Source: Franconibacter helveticus LMG 23732
GTDB lineage: Bacteria > Pseudomonadota > Gammaproteobacteria > Enterobacterales > Enterobacteriaceae
Assembly: GCF_000463115.2 (NCBI RefSeq)
Contig: NZ_AWFX01000054.1
Coordinates: 236,752 to 300,751, forward strand
DNA length: 64,000 nucleotides
Direction of reading: 5' to 3'
A model generated the notes under the pieces. The model was not told the origin of the DNA and ran no database searches. It was given only the letters and a program-made list of their open reading frames with translations. Shown here piece by piece: positions 8,105-18,957 of this stretch. A program made the translations under genes and the position numbers. How positions within the stretch are numbered: position 1 is the first letter of the stretch; each line of letters opens with the position of its first letter.

Positions 8105-10636
8105 TTATCCGTGTGTTTTAAGCGCATGCGGATTCAACTGCAACGCTTTGTAGTGGCTTATCCACGAGGAATAGCGCTCCGGCGTCGCCCAGACGCGGTA
8201 GTGCAGACGCGCCATGGTTACCGGGTCGCTTAACAGCACCAGACGACGATCGCGGTTGAGTTTTTCCGGCGTTTCATTCAGCGCCTGTTCAACATGACGG
8301 TCGCGGGCGATTTCCAGCACCTGGCTTGCGCGGTGGCGCGCGGTGGCCATCGCTGTCGCCAGCGCGTTGAAAGAAGGATGGAACACAGCGTGCATAAACC
8401 CATCTTCCAGCGAGCGGCTGCGGTTCAGCTCCAGGTACTTATCGGTATCCACCAGCACCTGCGGCGGCGAATACTCTTCCGGGATCAGGAAAAGCTTCCA
8501 GCGCTTCGTGCGCAGACCCACCGTTGCGCGGCTTGAAATCACCGAGACAAACGGCGAGAGGATCAGCGAGAAGACGATAGGCGCCAGCCAGAAGAGGAAG
8601 CGCAGGTCGAGCCATGCCATCCCTACCGCCCAGACCAGGCCCAGCAGCAGTTGCGAACCGTGGCGCATAAAGGCTTCGCTCCAGGGGGTGGAGTCGTCAT
8701 CGCGCTGCGGCGAATTCCAGACCACTTCCCAGCCCAGGAAGGCGCTGACCACAAACACGGTATGGAACAGCATGCGAACCGGAGCAAGCAGCACGGAGAA
8801 AAGCACTTCCAGCAGCAACGAAAGCGTTACGCGCAGGAAGCCGCCATACTCTTTCGAGCCTTTACACCAGATAAGCACCACACTCAGCAGCTTCGGCAGG
8901 AACAGCAGCACCATGGTCGAAGCAAACAGCGCAATCGCCAGCTCAGGACGCCACTGCGGCCACACCGGGAAGAGCTGGCGCGGTTGCAGGAAGTACTGCG
9001 GCTCGGTAAGCGCGTGAACCACCTGAAGCGCCGTTGAGAGCGCGAGGAACAAGAACCAGAGCGGCGCCGAGAGATAAGACATCACGCCCGTCAGGAACAC
9101 CGCGCGGTGAACCGGGTGCATGCCTTTTACCAGGAACAAGCGGAAGTTCATCAGGTTGCCGTGGCACCAGCGACGGTCGCGCTTGAGTTCATCCAGCAGG
9201 TTCGGCGGCAGCTCTTCATAAGAGCCCGGGAGATCGTAAGCTATCCACACCCCCCAGCCGGCGCGACGCATCAGCGCGGCTTCCACAAAGTCATGGGAGA
9301 GGATAGAACCGGCGAACGAGCCTTCGCCCGGCAGCGGCGCCAGCGCGCAATGCTCGATAAACGGCTGCACGCGGATAATGGCGTTATGGCCCCAGTAGTG
9401 CGACTCGCCAAGCTGCCAGAAATGCAGGCCGGCGGTAAAAAGCGGGCCATAGACGCGGGTGGCGAATTGCTGGCAGCGCGCATAAAGCGTATCCATACCG
9501 GACGCTTTCGGCGAAGACTGGATAATCCCTGCGTTCGGGTTCGCTTCCATCAGGCGGACAAGCCCTGTCAGACACTCGCCGGTCATCACTGAGTCCGCAT
9601 CCAGCACCACCATATAGCTGTACTGGCTGCCCCAGCGACGGCAGAAATCGTCGATGTTGCCGCTTTTACGTTTCACGCGGCGGCGACGGCGGCGATAGAA
9701 AATTTGCCCCTCGCCCTGCACTTCAGCAATCAGCTCCATCCAGGCTTTTTGTTCCGCCACGCAAATATCGGGGTTGTAGCTGTCGCTCAGGATATAAACG
9801 TCGAAATGTTGCTGCTGCCCGGTGGCCTTCACGGATTCCCAGGTCGCCCGCAGGCCCGCGAAAACGCGGTCAACGTCTTCGTTACAGATAGGCATAATGA
9901 GCGCAGTGCGATGTTCCGGATTTATCGGTTCATCGCCCACTGTGGAAGCGGAAATACTGTATTTGTCGCGCCCAATCAGCAGTTGTAAAAAGCCCATCAG
10001 CGCGGTCCAGAAACCGGCGGAGACCCAGCAGAAAAGAATAGCGAAGAGAATAAGGATGCCGCTTTGCAACACGTAAGGCAGGAGTTGCATAAAGGACACC
10101 CAGATATCCTGCCCTACCATATCGGCCGGATTAATGAGCGCCCAGCCCTGATAAGGAAGGATCGTCTTCATGTACCAAGTGGCGACCACGGTCTGGGAGA
10201 GCGTCAGCAGCAGCAGAATGTAGCGACGGATAGTGCCGACGGTGCGCCACTTTTGCTCTGCGGCGCGCTCCTCTTTTGAAAGGCGAGCCATATAGCGCGG
10301 AAGTACTTCCCTTCCGCGCAGGCGATCCCAGAAGCGGCCAATCGGGTTGGTGCGCCACGGGTCGGGAAACATGGAAGAGCGCTTTGCTTTCGGCATCGCC
10401 TCCAGTTGCGTGCGCCCCTCGTCATCCTTAATAAGCTGGCCTTCCGCCAGCGAATCCGGCCAGCTGTGCTCAAGGCGCGCCTTTACCGAGCCCAGCGGCG
10501 TATCATCGTCCCGCTCGTAAACGCGGCCTTCGCCGCCCAGCGCCTCGTGGACGCCGCGCAGCTCGCCATCCGGCAGCGCCGCTTTTTCAGCGGCGCCAGG
10601 CGGCAGCAGGTTAATATACTCAGTCGACTTATTCAT
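8105..10636 (-). CDS. opgH: Glucan glucosyltransferase OpgH
   Basis: An 843-residue inner-membrane GT2-family enzyme that polymerises UDP-glucose into the beta-1,2 backbone of osmoregulated periplasmic glucans and exports it. It shows a cytosolic N-terminal region, multiple membrane segments, the glycosyltransferase motifs VLDADSVM and the R-rich RDRRWCHGN (QxxRW-like), and a long C-terminal membrane part. The start at 10636 gives [14 protein letters not shown], like E. coli MNKTTEYIDAMP. It overlaps the end of opgG by 8 bp, indicating translational coupling. In E. coli OpgH also restrains FtsZ in rich medium. Confidence 0.96.
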   Translation of the reverse strand: MNKSTEYINLLPPGAAEKAALPDGELRGVHEALGGEGRVYERDDDTPLGSVKARLEHSWPDSLAEGQLIKDDEGRTQLEAMPKAKRSSMFPDPWRTNPIGRFWDRLRGREVLPRYMARLSKEERAAEQKWRTVGTIRRYILLLLTLSQTVVATWYMKTILPYQGWALINPADMVGQDIWVSFMQLLPYVLQSGILILFAILFCWVSAGFWTALMGFLQLLIGRDKYSISASTVGDEPINPEHRTALIMPICNEDVDRVFAGLRATWESVKATGQQQHFDVYILSDSYNPDICVAEQKAWMELIAEVQGEGQIFYRRRRRRVKRKSGNIDDFCRRWGSQYSYMVVLDADSVMTGECLTGLVRLMEANPNAGIIQSSPKASGMDTLYARCQQFATRVYGPLFTAGLHFWQLGESHYWGHNAIIRVQPFIEHCALAPLPGEGSFAGSILSHDFVEAALMRRAGWGVWIAYDLPGSYEELPPNLLDELKRDRRWCHGNLMNFRLFLVKGMHPVHRAVFLTGVMSYLSAPLWFLFLALSTALQVVHALTEPQYFLQPRQLFPVWPQWRPELAIALFASTMVLLFLPKLLSVVLIWCKGSKEYGGFLRVTLSLLLEVLFSVLLAPVRMLFHTVFVVSAFLGWEVVWNSPQRDDDSTPWSEAFMRHGSQLLLGLVWAVGMAWLDLRFLFWLAPIVFSLILSPFVSVISSRATVGLRTKRWKLFLIPEEYSPPQVLVDTDKYLELNRSRSLEDGFMHAVFHPSFNALATAMATARHRASQVLEIARDRHVEQALNETPEKLNRDRRLVLLSDPVTMARLHYRVWATPERYSSWISHYKALQLNPHALKTHG

Positions 10637-12164
10637 TGGCAGGTAGCTGATAGCTCCAGGTTTCACTCAGCGTCTGGTCGCCGTTCATCAGCGCAGCACG
10701 CATGTCGGTGGTTTTCTTCGCGTCTTTGATCTTCACGCGCAGCGTCATACGCCAGCCCTGCGTCACCGGGTTATAGCGTACGTTGCTGTCAACGATTTCG
10801 CCGTTATCGCCAATGCTGGTTTGCGCAGCCACTGGCGTTTCCGGCGGCAGCGCTTTCATATCGGCGCCAGCGAAGTCCACAATAAACGCGATAGTGCCAT
10901 CCGGCTGGCGGATAAGGTTGGACTGTTTCACATCGCCCGTAGAGCGGCGAGTTTGCAGCACATAAGCATTATCGGCGGCATGAAGCTTATCTTCATCACG
11001 GCTGAAGGTGATGGTGTACTTGAAGTTCATCTCCTTGCCCGGCTCCGGCAGTTGATCCGGCGTCCAGTAAGCCACGATGTTGTCGTTGGTTTCGTCGTTG
11101 GTCGGAATTTCAACCAGTTCGATTTTCCCTTTGCCCCACTGGCCCTGCGGCGTTACCCAGGCGCTTGGACGCTGATCGTAACGATCGTCGAGATCTTCAA
11201 AGCGGTTGAACTCGCGGCCGCGTTGCAGCAGGCCGAAGCCCTGCGGGTTTTCGGTGCTGTAGCTGCTCACGGCCAAATGGCGCGGGTTATTCAGCGGGCG
11301 CCAAATCCATTCATTATTACCAGCATGAATAGACAGGCCGTTGGAATCGTGCAGCTCCGGACGGAAGTTGGTGTTTGGCGACGGTTGATTCGGCCCGAAC
11401 AGGAACATACTGGTCAGCGGCGCTACGCCAAGCTTGCCGACTTTATCGCGCAGGTAAACTTTCGACTGCACATCAACCACCGTGTCGCTGCCCGGCATAA
11501 TAACGAAGCGATAGGCGCCGGTTGCGCGCGGCGAGTCAAGCAGCGCATAAATCGTCAGGCGCTTGTCGTTGGGCTTCGGACGCTCGATCCAGTACTCGCG
11601 AAAACGCGGGAACTCTTCGCCGGAGGGCAAGGCGGTATCGATGGCCAGCCCGCGCGCGGAAAGGCCATACACCTGGCCCTGACCGATAACGCGGAAATAA
11701 CTTGCGCCGAGCATGCTGACAATTTCGTCGTTCTTATCTTTGCTGTTGATGGGATAAAGCACTTTGAAACCCGCGAAACCCAGGTCTTTCACGGTGTCTT
11801 TATCGTGCTGGACGTTACCGAAATTAAAATAATCCGGGCTGTACTTGATCTTGTGTACGGCATTGGCCGTCACTTCGTTCAGCGTGACCGGCACATCGAA
11901 GTACATACCCTGATGGTAGAATTCGAGCTTGAACGGAGTTTTTATTTTGCTCCAGTAAGCTTTGTCGTGATTGAACTGGATCTGTTGATAGTCCGCGTAC
12001 TTCATATCGCGGAAGACGGAGGGCAGGTTGCTTTTAGGTGCTTCGTAGCTTTTACCCGCTAATGATTTCGCCTGTTTTGCGACATCATCGATAGTGAAGG
12101 CCCAAACCGAAGTGGTATAAAGGGACAACATCACTGCCGCACCCAACCAGCGCATTTTCATCAT
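10629..12164 (-). CDS. opgG: Glucan biosynthesis protein OpgG
   Basis: A periplasmic protein required for osmoregulated glucan synthesis, probably acting on branching or release of the backbone. The signal peptide ends near SVWAF, and the mature part has the two-domain carbohydrate-binding fold with motifs conserved with E. coli ([20 protein letters not shown]). From ATG 12164 it is 511 residues, exactly the E. coli length. An in-frame ATG at 12182 would add MKHKPQ and is a fair alternative, since neither start has a strong ribosome site. Confidence 0.95.
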   Translation of the reverse strand: MMKMRWLGAAVMLSLYTTSVWAFTIDDVAKQAKSLAGKSYEAPKSNLPSVFRDMKYADYQQIQFNHDKAYWSKIKTPFKLEFYHQGMYFDVPVTLNEVTANAVHKIKYSPDYFNFGNVQHDKDTVKDLGFAGFKVLYPINSKDKNDEIVSMLGASYFRVIGQGQVYGLSARGLAIDTALPSGEEFPRFREYWIERPKPNDKRLTIYALLDSPRATGAYRFVIMPGSDTVVDVQSKVYLRDKVGKLGVAPLTSMFLFGPNQPSPNTNFRPELHDSNGLSIHAGNNEWIWRPLNNPRHLAVSSYSTENPQGFGLLQRGREFNRFEDLDDRYDQRPSAWVTPQGQWGKGKIELVEIPTNDETNDNIVAYWTPDQLPEPGKEMNFKYTITFSRDEDKLHAADNAYVLQTRRSTGDVKQSNLIRQPDGTIAFIVDFAGADMKALPPETPVAAQTSIGDNGEIVDSNVRYNPVTQGWRMTLRVKIKDAKKTTDMRAALMNGDQTLSETWSYQLPANE

Positions 12165-12435
12165 TTGTGGTTTATGTTTCATATTAACCAGCACATCCCC
12201 CTTTGTGTGCTTCAATCAATCCGATCCATTTTAATGGAAACTTGAGCTTTCCGACAACACAATCCCCGCTTTGTTCAGCCGCTGGCTCAGGTATTAAGCA
12301 AATGAATGCGCGCGACTTTCGCTTTTAGATTTTCTCCTGGAGACAGGTTATCTACGTTGGTGTAGGGTTGCCGCCGAATCTAAACACAAACCGTCTCAGG
12401 GATAAGACGAATAGTCTGAGAATGACCGGAGTTAT

Positions 12436-13599
12436 ATGACTAACACACCTGTACAGCGAGAATTTTTCCTTGATTCCATCCGTGCATGGTTAATGCTGCT
12501 GGGGATCCCTTTCCATATCTCGCTGATTTATTCCAGCCATCAATGGCATGTTAACAGCCTCGCCCCTTCCGCCTGGCTGACGCTGTTCAACGATTTTATC
12601 CATGCTTTTCGCATGCAGGTTTTCTTTGTCATATCCGGCTATTTTTCTTACATGCTCTTTCTGCGCTACCCGCGCAAGCGCTGGTGGAAGGTGCGTGTCG
12701 AACGTGTTGGCATACCTATGCTGACCGCGATCCCCCTGCTTACGTTGCCGCAATTTCTGATGTTACAACAGGTAAAAGGCACGGCGGGAAACTGGCATAC
12801 GCTGTCGCTGTATGAAAAATACAACACGCTGGTCTGGGACCTTATCTCCCATCTCTGGTTTCTGCTGGTATTAATTATTTTAACTACGCTTGGACTGGCG
12901 CTGTTCGCTAAATTAAACCGCCGTGCTGAACAACCGGAAGGGGGCTTTTTCAGCCGCTTAACCCTGGGCAAGCTCTCGTTGGTTTTCCTGCTGCTGGGCC
13001 TGCTTTATGCGGCGCTGCGGCGCGCCATTTTTATTCTTCATCCTCAGTTACTAAGCGACGGGCTGTTTAATTTCGCGGTGATGCAAACCCTTTTCTACCT
13101 GCCTTTTTTCCTGCTTGGGGCGCTGGCGTTCAAACATGAAAGCATCAAAACGCTGTTCACCAGGCCTTCGCTGGGTTGCGCTATTGCCGCAGCGTTCGCT
13201 TTTGGCGCTTATCTTTTGAATCAGCGTCTTGGCAGCGGCGATGCCTGGCTATATGAAACGGAAAGCGTGATTACGATGCTGATGGGGCTGTGGATGGTGA
13301 ACGTGGTGTTTGCGCTGGGGCATCGGCTGCTGAATTTTAAATCCTCCCGCGTCACCTATTTTGTTAACGCCTCATTGTTTATCTACCTGGTGCATCATCC
13401 GCTAACGCTCTTTTTCGGCGCTTACATCACGCCGCATATCGCCTCAAATACGCTTGGCTTTCTTGCCGGGCTGGTTTTCGTGATCGGCATAGCGCTGGTG
13501 TTATATGAACTGCATCTGCGCGTAGCGCTGCTGCGTTTTCTCTTTTCTGGCAAGCCGCAAAATAAGGTCGTCAGCCTGACCTCTTCCATCAATTCATAA
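12436..13599 (+). CDS. opgC: Glucan succinyltransferase OpgC
   Basis: A 387-residue acyltransferase-3 family membrane protein with about ten hydrophobic segments. It adds succinyl groups to periplasmic glucans from the cytoplasmic side. The family histidine near the N-terminus is present ([11 protein letters not shown]), as is the FFVISGYFS motif. It is transcribed away from opgGH across about 270 bp of shared promoter DNA, as in E. coli. Confidence 0.95.
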   Translation: MTNTPVQREFFLDSIRAWLMLLGIPFHISLIYSSHQWHVNSLAPSAWLTLFNDFIHAFRMQVFFVISGYFSYMLFLRYPRKRWWKVRVERVGIPMLTAIPLLTLPQFLMLQQVKGTAGNWHTLSLYEKYNTLVWDLISHLWFLLVLIILTTLGLALFAKLNRRAEQPEGGFFSRLTLGKLSLVFLLLGLLYAALRRAIFILHPQLLSDGLFNFAVMQTLFYLPFFLLGALAFKHESIKTLFTRPSLGCAIAAAFAFGAYLLNQRLGSGDAWLYETESVITMLMGLWMVNVVFALGHRLLNFKSSRVTYFVNASLFIYLVHHPLTLFFGAYITPHIASNTLGFLAGLVFVIGIALVLYELHLRVALLRFLFSGKPQNKVVSLTSSINS

Positions 13600-13632
13600 C
13601 GCCCGGGCGGGCCGCGCAGAACGCAGGCCCGC

Positions 13633-15120
13633 TCAAAGCAACCATTCCACCGGCAGCCACGAGGCAAGTCGCACCAGCAGGCGCTGGCTCAGGCGAGTTT
13701 TCGGCTCCTTCTTCAACACCTTTTCTTGCCCGTCCTGGTGCTCAATCCAGTTGATGCGGCCCCATCGGTCAAGACGCAGCGTCCAGGCCGCCTCCCGCTG
13801 GTTACGGGTAAAGCGCTGGTGGAACAACTTCGCCAGCGACTCGCTTTCTATCACAAAGCCCATTTCCGTATTGAGCATGGCGGAGCGGGGGTCGAAATTG
13901 AACGAGCCAATAAAGACATGATGGTCGTCCACACTAAACGTTTTCGCATGCAGACTGGCGCCGGAGTTGCCGGTAAGCCCCCGGTCATGCTGCACCGGGC
14001 CTGCATCGCGGGTGGGTTTTAGCTCATAAAGCTCCACGCCATGCCGAAGCAGTTTTTTGCGCCAGCGGGCATAGCCGGCATGCACGACCGCCACGTCGTT
14101 TGCGGCCAGCGAATTTGTCAACACCGCGACGCGAACGCCCTTACGCCGCAGGGTCAACAGCAGCGCAACGCCCGAACGGGTGGGCACGAAATAAGAAGAG
14201 ATAATGTCGATAGATTTTTCAGGCTGACCAATCAGGTTCATCATACGCTGCGGCAGCAGCGTATGTTCACGCGCTTTCCCCTGCCCTTTACGCGGGTCGT
14301 CGCTGACTAAGCGGGTTTTCGCCCAGATGAGTTGCAGGGTACGCGATTCAAGATGCGTCGCGAAACGGGTGCTAGAGAGGCGATCCAGGTAGCGACGGGC
14401 GACAGGATCGCTCTTCCAGTCTTCCGGCAACTGAACGCGCGCGTCTATCTCTTCATCGTTAACATCCAGCACTTTTTGCAGCGTCGAGACCGAACCGCTG
14501 CGCCAGTAACGCTCAAAGTCCTGTTCAACATCGGCGACTACCGGGCCGATAGCCAGCACGTCGAGGTCGGAAAAGAGCGGCTGTTCGCCTGCGCCAAAAT
14601 AAGCGTCGCCTACGTTACGCCCGCCAATAATGGTCACCTCGCCGTCTACGGTGAAGCTTTTATTGTGCATGCGGCGATTAAGGCGGGCGAAATCCGTCAG
14701 ATACCCTAAGGCGCGCAGCGTGCGAAAGGAAAAGGGATTAAAGAGGCGCACTTCAATAAGCGGATGGGCATCGAGCATACGCAGCGTGCTGTCGAGCCCC
14801 AGCGTATTATTGTCATCGAGCAAAATGCGCACTTTTACACCACGTCGGGCAGCCGCGAGCAGCGCGCTGAACAGCAGCCGCCCGGACATATCATCCTCCC
14901 AGATGTAGTACTGAACATTGATAGTCTGCTCCGCCATCCCTGCGAGCAGGTAACGGGCGGCGAACGCATCCAGACTGTCATCCAGCGGATGCAGCCCGCT
15001 GTAGTGAGGATGCTGCGCCGTCGCAGGCGCAATCGCGCGCCCAAGGCGTGTGCCATGTGGCTCAGACCGGGAATCGTTGGGTAAGTAACCTTTGGTAAAG
15101 TCGGGCGTTTTCTTCGTCAT
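13633..15120 (-). CDS. clsC: Cardiolipin synthase C
   Basis: A phospholipase-D superfamily enzyme with two HKD motifs, HNKSFTVD and HAKTFSVD. In E. coli ClsC makes cardiolipin from phosphatidylglycerol and phosphatidylethanolamine, and co-expression with ymdB raises its activity. I place the start at ATG 15120 (495 residues), the only usable in-frame start before the conserved LDAFAARY region; this lies inside ymdB, a 59-bp overlap. The E. coli protein is 473 residues, and its start aligns where this sequence has no start codon, so the N-terminus is uncertain. Confidence 0.9.
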   Translation of the reverse strand: MTKKTPDFTKGYLPNDSRSEPHGTRLGRAIAPATAQHPHYSGLHPLDDSLDAFAARYLLAGMAEQTINVQYYIWEDDMSGRLLFSALLAAARRGVKVRILLDDNNTLGLDSTLRMLDAHPLIEVRLFNPFSFRTLRALGYLTDFARLNRRMHNKSFTVDGEVTIIGGRNVGDAYFGAGEQPLFSDLDVLAIGPVVADVEQDFERYWRSGSVSTLQKVLDVNDEEIDARVQLPEDWKSDPVARRYLDRLSSTRFATHLESRTLQLIWAKTRLVSDDPRKGQGKAREHTLLPQRMMNLIGQPEKSIDIISSYFVPTRSGVALLLTLRRKGVRVAVLTNSLAANDVAVVHAGYARWRKKLLRHGVELYELKPTRDAGPVQHDRGLTGNSGASLHAKTFSVDDHHVFIGSFNFDPRSAMLNTEMGFVIESESLAKLFHQRFTRNQREAAWTLRLDRWGRINWIEHQDGQEKVLKKEPKTRLSQRLLVRLASWLPVEWLL

Positions 15121-15595
15121 AGCAGACAAAGTATACCTGCTCCGGTAAGGGGTGCCTGGTGAGATAATCCGAAACGGTGTCCATAGCGATTTGCGCCGCC
15201 GCCGCTTTCGGATAACCATAAATGCCTGTGCTGATGGCCGGAAACGCCACGCTCCGATAGCCGTTGGCCGTAACCAGTTGTAGGCTGTTGCGATACGCGT
15301 CGCTTAAAAGCTGCGCCTCGTTGTCGTTTCCGCCCCGCCATATTGGCCCAACGGTATGCACCACGGCTTTGGCGGGGAGTTCCCCCGCCTCAGTGATAAC
15401 CGCGTGGCCCGGGGCGCACTCGCCCTGTTGCTGACGCACAATTTTACAGGCAGCCAGCAGCGCAGGCCCTGCGGCGCGGTGAATAGCGCCATCCACGCCG
15501 CCGCCGCCAAGTAACGAGGGATTGGCGGCGTTGACGATAACATCCACCTCGAGGCGGGTAATGTCGTCTTCCAGTACTTGTATGCGGTTTTGCAT
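15062..15595 (-). CDS. ymdB: O-acetyl-ADP-ribose deacetylase YmdB
   Basis: A 177-residue macrodomain protein with the signature [20 protein letters not shown] and [11 protein letters not shown]. It hydrolyses O-acetyl-ADP-ribose and in E. coli also inhibits RNase III and influences biofilm formation. The start at 15595 is preceded by an excellent AGGAGG site. Length equals the E. coli protein. Its 3' end overlaps the start of clsC, so the two form an operon. Confidence 0.95.
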   Translation of the reverse strand: MQNRIQVLEDDITRLEVDVIVNAANPSLLGGGGVDGAIHRAAGPALLAACKIVRQQQGECAPGHAVITEAGELPAKAVVHTVGPIWRGGNDNEAQLLSDAYRNSLQLVTANGYRSVAFPAISTGIYGYPKAAAAQIAMDTVSDYLTRHPLPEQVYFVCYDEENARLYQRLLTQRFPV

Positions 15596-15678
15596 GGTGA
15601 CCTCCTGACATGAAGCGATGATGTTAGTGTAGATCACCCCACAACGCTGCCGATGTCGGTAAGCGAAACCGTAAAGCT

Positions 15679-15987
15679 TTACTGATAGTCCACCTGCAAC
15701 ACGCCGAGGCGATGGGCGTTATCAAGCCATTTCAACTGCGCCGTGGCGTTGGCCGCCTTCAGGCTGACCTCATTCATGTGGTTTACGGCGAGCGTTTGCC
15801 GGTTAAATTTCCCGTCTCTGTAACAGGAAAAGGCGACGTGAGTCTGTGAGTTTTCTACCGTGCAGGCATCTTCCACAACCGCGCCGATGAAATGAATGAC
15901 GCCGTCGGGCGCTTGTTGAGCGAAAGCGGTCAGCGAGACCAACAACAGCGCGCCGGCAGCGGCGTGTGAGTAAGTTGAAAGGGTCAT
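15679..15987 (-). CDS. ymdA: YmdA-like small secreted protein
   Basis: A 102-residue protein with a Sec signal (about 1-23, ending LTAFA) and two cysteines in EDACTVEN and FSCYRD. The spacing GxIxFxGxVxxxxC and the single disulfide resemble the start of type 1 pilin domains, although the protein is too short for a full pilin. It occupies the position of E. coli ymdA between ymdB and csgC. The symbol is given mainly on position; function unknown. Confidence 0.65.
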   Translation of the reverse strand: MTLSTYSHAAAGALLLVSLTAFAQQAPDGVIHFIGAVVEDACTVENSQTHVAFSCYRDGKFNRQTLAVNHMNEVSLKAANATAQLKWLDNAHRLGVLQVDYQ

Positions 15988-16149
15988 TTGCAGGGCTCCA
16001 TTATCGGCTTTTGCCGTTGGGTTGTTGTTATATAAACAGTAGCTATAAAAGCGACTTAACGCGCGGCGCTAACGTTCGCTTTTATGTGAGCTTTATCCTG
16101 TTCTTTACGCTATTTTCGGCAGCTTTAGCATAAACCTGAGCCCTGCTTT

Positions 16150-16479
16150 TTATACCCGCCCCGGCGGCGACCACTGGCGCGAAAGGTGGAGCGCGTTTCC
16201 GTCGCTCACTGTCACGGTGACGATAATATTGTCGCCAGGCTGGGCGGAGAGCGTAATTTGTGAAAGGGCGTAAGGCTCCCCTGCCCTGATATTCACCCTG
16301 CCGCTCTGTCGGGTGGTGCTGTTACCTGATGCGGCCTGCCGTGACGTCTCCATCTGGATGCGGCACTGGCAATCTTCATTAAGCGTAACCTGCGGCGTTA
16401 TCGTCCACATATCCCCTTGCTGGCGGGCATCAAAATTTATCTGGCTGGTCAACGCGGCAAGTAAAATCAGCGTATGCAT
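16150..16479 (-). CDS. csgC: Curli assembly protein CsgC
   Basis: A 109-residue periplasmic protein that keeps CsgA from forming amyloid before secretion. The short N-terminal hydrophobic signal is followed by a beta-sandwich pattern, the characteristic CxC motif CQC, and the C-terminal VTVSDGNALHLSRQW, close to E. coli SDGQSLHLSQQW. ATG 16479 matches the E. coli start (MNTLLLLAALSSQ); an upstream ATG at 16530 lies in the csgA terminator. It is expressed by read-through from csgBA or from its own promoter. Confidence 0.9.
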   Translation of the reverse strand: MHTLILLAALTSQINFDARQQGDMWTITPQVTLNEDCQCRIQMETSRQAASGNSTTRQSGRVNIRAGEPYALSQITLSAQPGDNIIVTVTVSDGNALHLSRQWSPPGRV

Positions 16480-16497
16480 TTTCTTCTCCCGAAAAAA

Positions 16498-16519
16498 AAA
16501 CAGGGCTTGCGCCCTGTTT
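16498..16519 (-). terminator. Terminator between csgA and csgC
   Basis: The stem AAACAGGGC-TTGC-GCCCTGTTT has nine A on its plus-strand left side, so the minus-strand transcript leaving csgA meets a strong hairpin and U-run. csgC expression would then depend on leakage or a separate promoter. Confidence 0.85.
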
Positions 16520-16545
16520 TTATTGCTCAATGTTCTACAGGCAAC

Positions 16546-17031
16546 TTAGTGCTGCGCAGCGTTAGCCGTGTTGAAAGCGCCAACCTGAGTCACGTAAACC
16601 TGAGAAGAAGAAGCAGACTGGTTAACCGTCGCGTTGTTCAGGTGACCATCCTGGTTAACGGTGGTGGCAGAGTTACGGCTGCTCCACTGGTTAACAGTCG
16701 CATTGTTGCGGAAACCATCCTGGTTTACGGTCACGCCGGAATCAGAGCCGCCCCACTGGTCGATAGAAGCCGTCTGGCCGTGGCCGTTCTGGGTCAGTTT
16801 GATGAAGCTGTTGTCAGAACCCTGCCCGGTATCAGCAACATGGTTAGAACCACGTTGTTTGATTTCAGTCGTAGAGTGGTAAGCATCAGATTGCAGTGCG
16901 TTAGCATTGTTGCTGGTACCGTACTGATAAATTTTCAGGCTTGAATCTTCACCATACTGATGAAAAGGAGCTGCCAGTGCGCTACCAGAAACTACCATTG
17001 CTGCCAATGCTGCGACTTTGAAAAATTTCAT
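16546..17031 (-). CDS. csgA: Major curlin subunit CsgA, six-repeat form
   Basis: A 161-residue secreted amyloid subunit that polymerises on CsgB into curli fibres. The signal peptide ends ALA (residue 20). I count six S-X5-Q-X4-N-X5-Q repeats, starting at S30, S53, S75, S98, S121 and S143; E. coli CsgA has five in 151 residues. Repeats 4 and 5 are near copies (both contain VNQDG and NNATVNQ), so one probably arose by tandem duplication. Repeats 2 and 3 replace the middle N with H64 and Q86. The mature N-terminal segment before repeat 1 is only about nine residues (APFHQYGED), against 22 glycine-rich residues in E. coli. Confidence 0.95.
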   Translation of the reverse strand: MKFFKVAALAAMVVSGSALAAPFHQYGEDSSLKIYQYGTSNNANALQSDAYHSTTEIKQRGSNHVADTGQGSDNSFIKLTQNGHGQTASIDQWGGSDSGVTVNQDGFRNNATVNQWSSRNSATTVNQDGHLNNATVNQSASSSQVYVTQVGAFNTANAAQH

Positions 17032-17076
17032 GGTTTCTTCCCCATAGGATTGAAGTTAAATAAGTCTGCATAACGT

Positions 17077-17532
17077 TCAACGTTGAATAACGCGAACCGC
17101 CATTTGCGACTGTTTTTGCACTACAACTGCAGTTTTTTGCGTACCAGACTGGATAATATCCGCACGGTTAGCCGAACCTTTTTGAATAACCAGCGCGGTA
17201 TTATCGTAACCCTCTTGTTTTAGGTTCACTTCATTGCCGTAGCCCTGTTGTGAAACGTAAGCAAGATTGTAATATCCTGATTGGTCAATGTTTGCGCGGT
17301 TAGCGACGCCGGTCTGGCTAATCACTGCCTGCAATTTATTACCATCCTGGCGAACCCAGGCATCATTATTGCTGCCTGTTTGACCAATTATCGCGGCCTG
17401 ATTCAACGAGCCTTTGCTTATTTCATTCACGGCAAAGTTATATTCCGAAGCTGCAAGATCAAAATGACTTGCATGAGCTAAACCAGGCACACCCAGTATT
17501 GTTAACATCGTAAACAACAATTTGTTTTTCAT
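17077..17532 (-). CDS. csgB: Minor curlin subunit CsgB (nucleator)
   Basis: A 151-residue nucleator, the same length as E. coli CsgB, with a signal peptide ending GLAHA and five curlin repeats of the form Q-X4-N-X5-Q (QTGSNNDAWVRQ, QTGVANRANIDQ, QQGYGNEVNLKQ and so on). The last repeat is basic (KQSQMAVRVIQR), as expected for surface attachment with CsgF. ATG 17532 follows GGTGGAGAC; an earlier ATG at 17583 adds 17 residues and spoils the signal peptide. It is the first gene of csgBA. Confidence 0.95.
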   Translation of the reverse strand: MKNKLLFTMLTILGVPGLAHASHFDLAASEYNFAVNEISKGSLNQAAIIGQTGSNNDAWVRQDGNKLQAVISQTGVANRANIDQSGYYNLAYVSQQGYGNEVNLKQEGYDNTALVIQKGSANRADIIQSGTQKTAVVVQKQSQMAVRVIQR

Positions 17533-18305
17533 GTCTCCACCCTGGACCTGGTTGTTTATTTCGCGAAATAAACAACATGCCAACGACTAATAAGTAAACG
17601 CAACAAATAATGTGCTATCGCCGCGTTACGGAAAAGAGTATGTCCAGAGGGGCATTTTAAATATCTCACCTGCGAGTAGGATTTTTATCACCGCATTCAC
17701 CCCAAAGCATGAGATTGATTTTGGTGGCCTTTCTGTGGCGCCTTTTCTTAATCTCCTGATGGGTGTTTTTGTTTTGTCACTTTGCCTTCATCAGACTGAA
17801 AACTCATTGCTGTCCGCAATCCCCAACACAAATAATGATAATTTTGGACAGATAGATGTAACGGGCCCTCTCTTTTCTTAAGGTAAACTTTTCGTAAAGC
17901 CATCATTAGAAAGAGGGGTATATTTTCTGAGATTTACCACTTTTGCCTTTTTATAAAAACATATATAAATCATAATGATATAGATAATCAAGCCGTAAAA
18001 AAAACGATGCAATTGATAAAAAATGTACAACTTTTCCATCAAAAACAAATACACAGAAAAAGATATCGTTAACATTTTAATATCTTGAGTTACATCTAGT
18101 TACATCTTTAACACTTGCTTTAAGATTGGCAATGACTAGATTGAACTCATCAGAACTTTCTTGGTTTTAGTTTTTTCACGCCCTCCCGGGGCATGATGTT
18201 TTGTTATTAACACACGCAGCAGTGCATTTTCCCAGTAACCTCTGGCGGATTACTTTTGTTTGTAATCCCTTGCCGGGAACCAAATAAAAAGAGTGGAGTT
18301 TCATC
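17533..18305. promoter_or_regulatory. csgB-csgD divergent control region
   Basis: About 770 bp of AT-rich DNA without a convincing gene separates the two curli operons, similar in size to the E. coli region (about 750 bp), where OmpR, IHF, H-NS, RstA, CpxR, MlrA and CsgD bind. I did not assign individual sites. An open frame at 17612-17881 has no family features and is taken as chance. Confidence 0.75.
18210..18226 (+). promoter_or_regulatory. Conserved block in the csgD mRNA leader
   Basis: The sequence ACACACGCAGCAGTGCA lies about 80 nt before the csgD start and closely matches a block of the E. coli csgD leader, which reads ACACACAGCAGTGCA. In E. coli this leader is the target of several Hfq-dependent sRNAs, including OmrA/B and McaS. 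The match is seen; sRNA control here is inferred. Confidence 0.5.
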
Positions 18306-18953
18306 ATGTTTAATGAAGTCCTTAGTTTACCTGGTCAAACCTTATTATTGATTACCAAACCTTCATTACAAGCTACCGCATTATTGCAGCACCTTAAGTC
18401 TTCTTTAATGCTCAATGGCAAGCTCCATAACATTCAGCGTTCGCTGGATGAAATTCCCGTGAATGGCTTGATCTTGCTGGATATGATGGAGGCGGATAAA
18501 AAGCTTATTCAGTACTGGCAGGAAAATTTAGGCCGCCGTAATAACGTTAAGGTTTTGCTGCTCAATACGCCGGAAGAATACCCCTTCCGCGACATCGAAA
18601 ACTGGCCGCATATCAACGGCGTTTTCTACTCCAATGAAGATCAATCGCGCGTTATCGAAGGCATGCAGGGCGTGATACGCGGCGAATGCTACTTCAGCCA
18701 GAAGCTGGCAAGCTATCTCATTACCCGTTCAGGTCATTACCGCTTTAACAGCGCGGAATCCGCCCTGCTGACGCACCGTGAGAAAGAGATCCTGAATAAA
18801 CTCCGCGTCGGGGCCTCTAACAATGAGATAGCCCAGTCGCTGTTTATCAGCGAAAACACCGTCAAAACCCATCTCTACAATCTTTTCAAAAAGATTTCGG
18901 TGAAAAACCGCACCCAAGCCGTCTCCTGGGCCAATGACAATCTCAGACGATAA
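18306..18953 (+). CDS. csgD: Curli master regulator CsgD
   Basis: A 215-residue LuxR/FixJ-type regulator that activates csgBA and cellulose synthesis through dgcC. It has an N-terminal receiver-like domain lacking the usual acidic phosphorylation pocket (residues 1-140) and a C-terminal HTH with [20 protein letters not shown] and the recognition helix [16 protein letters not shown]. The ribosome site is GTGGAG. It is the first gene of csgDEFG and is regulated from the long upstream region and mRNA leader. Confidence 0.96.
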   Translation: MFNEVLSLPGQTLLLITKPSLQATALLQHLKSSLMLNGKLHNIQRSLDEIPVNGLILLDMMEADKKLIQYWQENLGRRNNVKVLLLNTPEEYPFRDIENWPHINGVFYSNEDQSRVIEGMQGVIRGECYFSQKLASYLITRSGHYRFNSAESALLTHREKEILNKLRVGASNNEIAQSLFISENTVKTHLYNLFKKISVKNRTQAVSWANDNLRR

Positions 18954-18957
18954 CATG

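Noticed and set aside
10821..12062. A 413-codon plus-strand open frame
   Set aside because: It lies wholly antisense to opgG, whose protein is clearly conserved. The antisense product has no family features and reflects GC-rich codon bias.
17612..17881. An 89-codon frame in the csgB-csgD intergenic region
   Set aside because: No ribosome site, no family resemblance, and it lies in a known regulatory region of similar length in E. coli.
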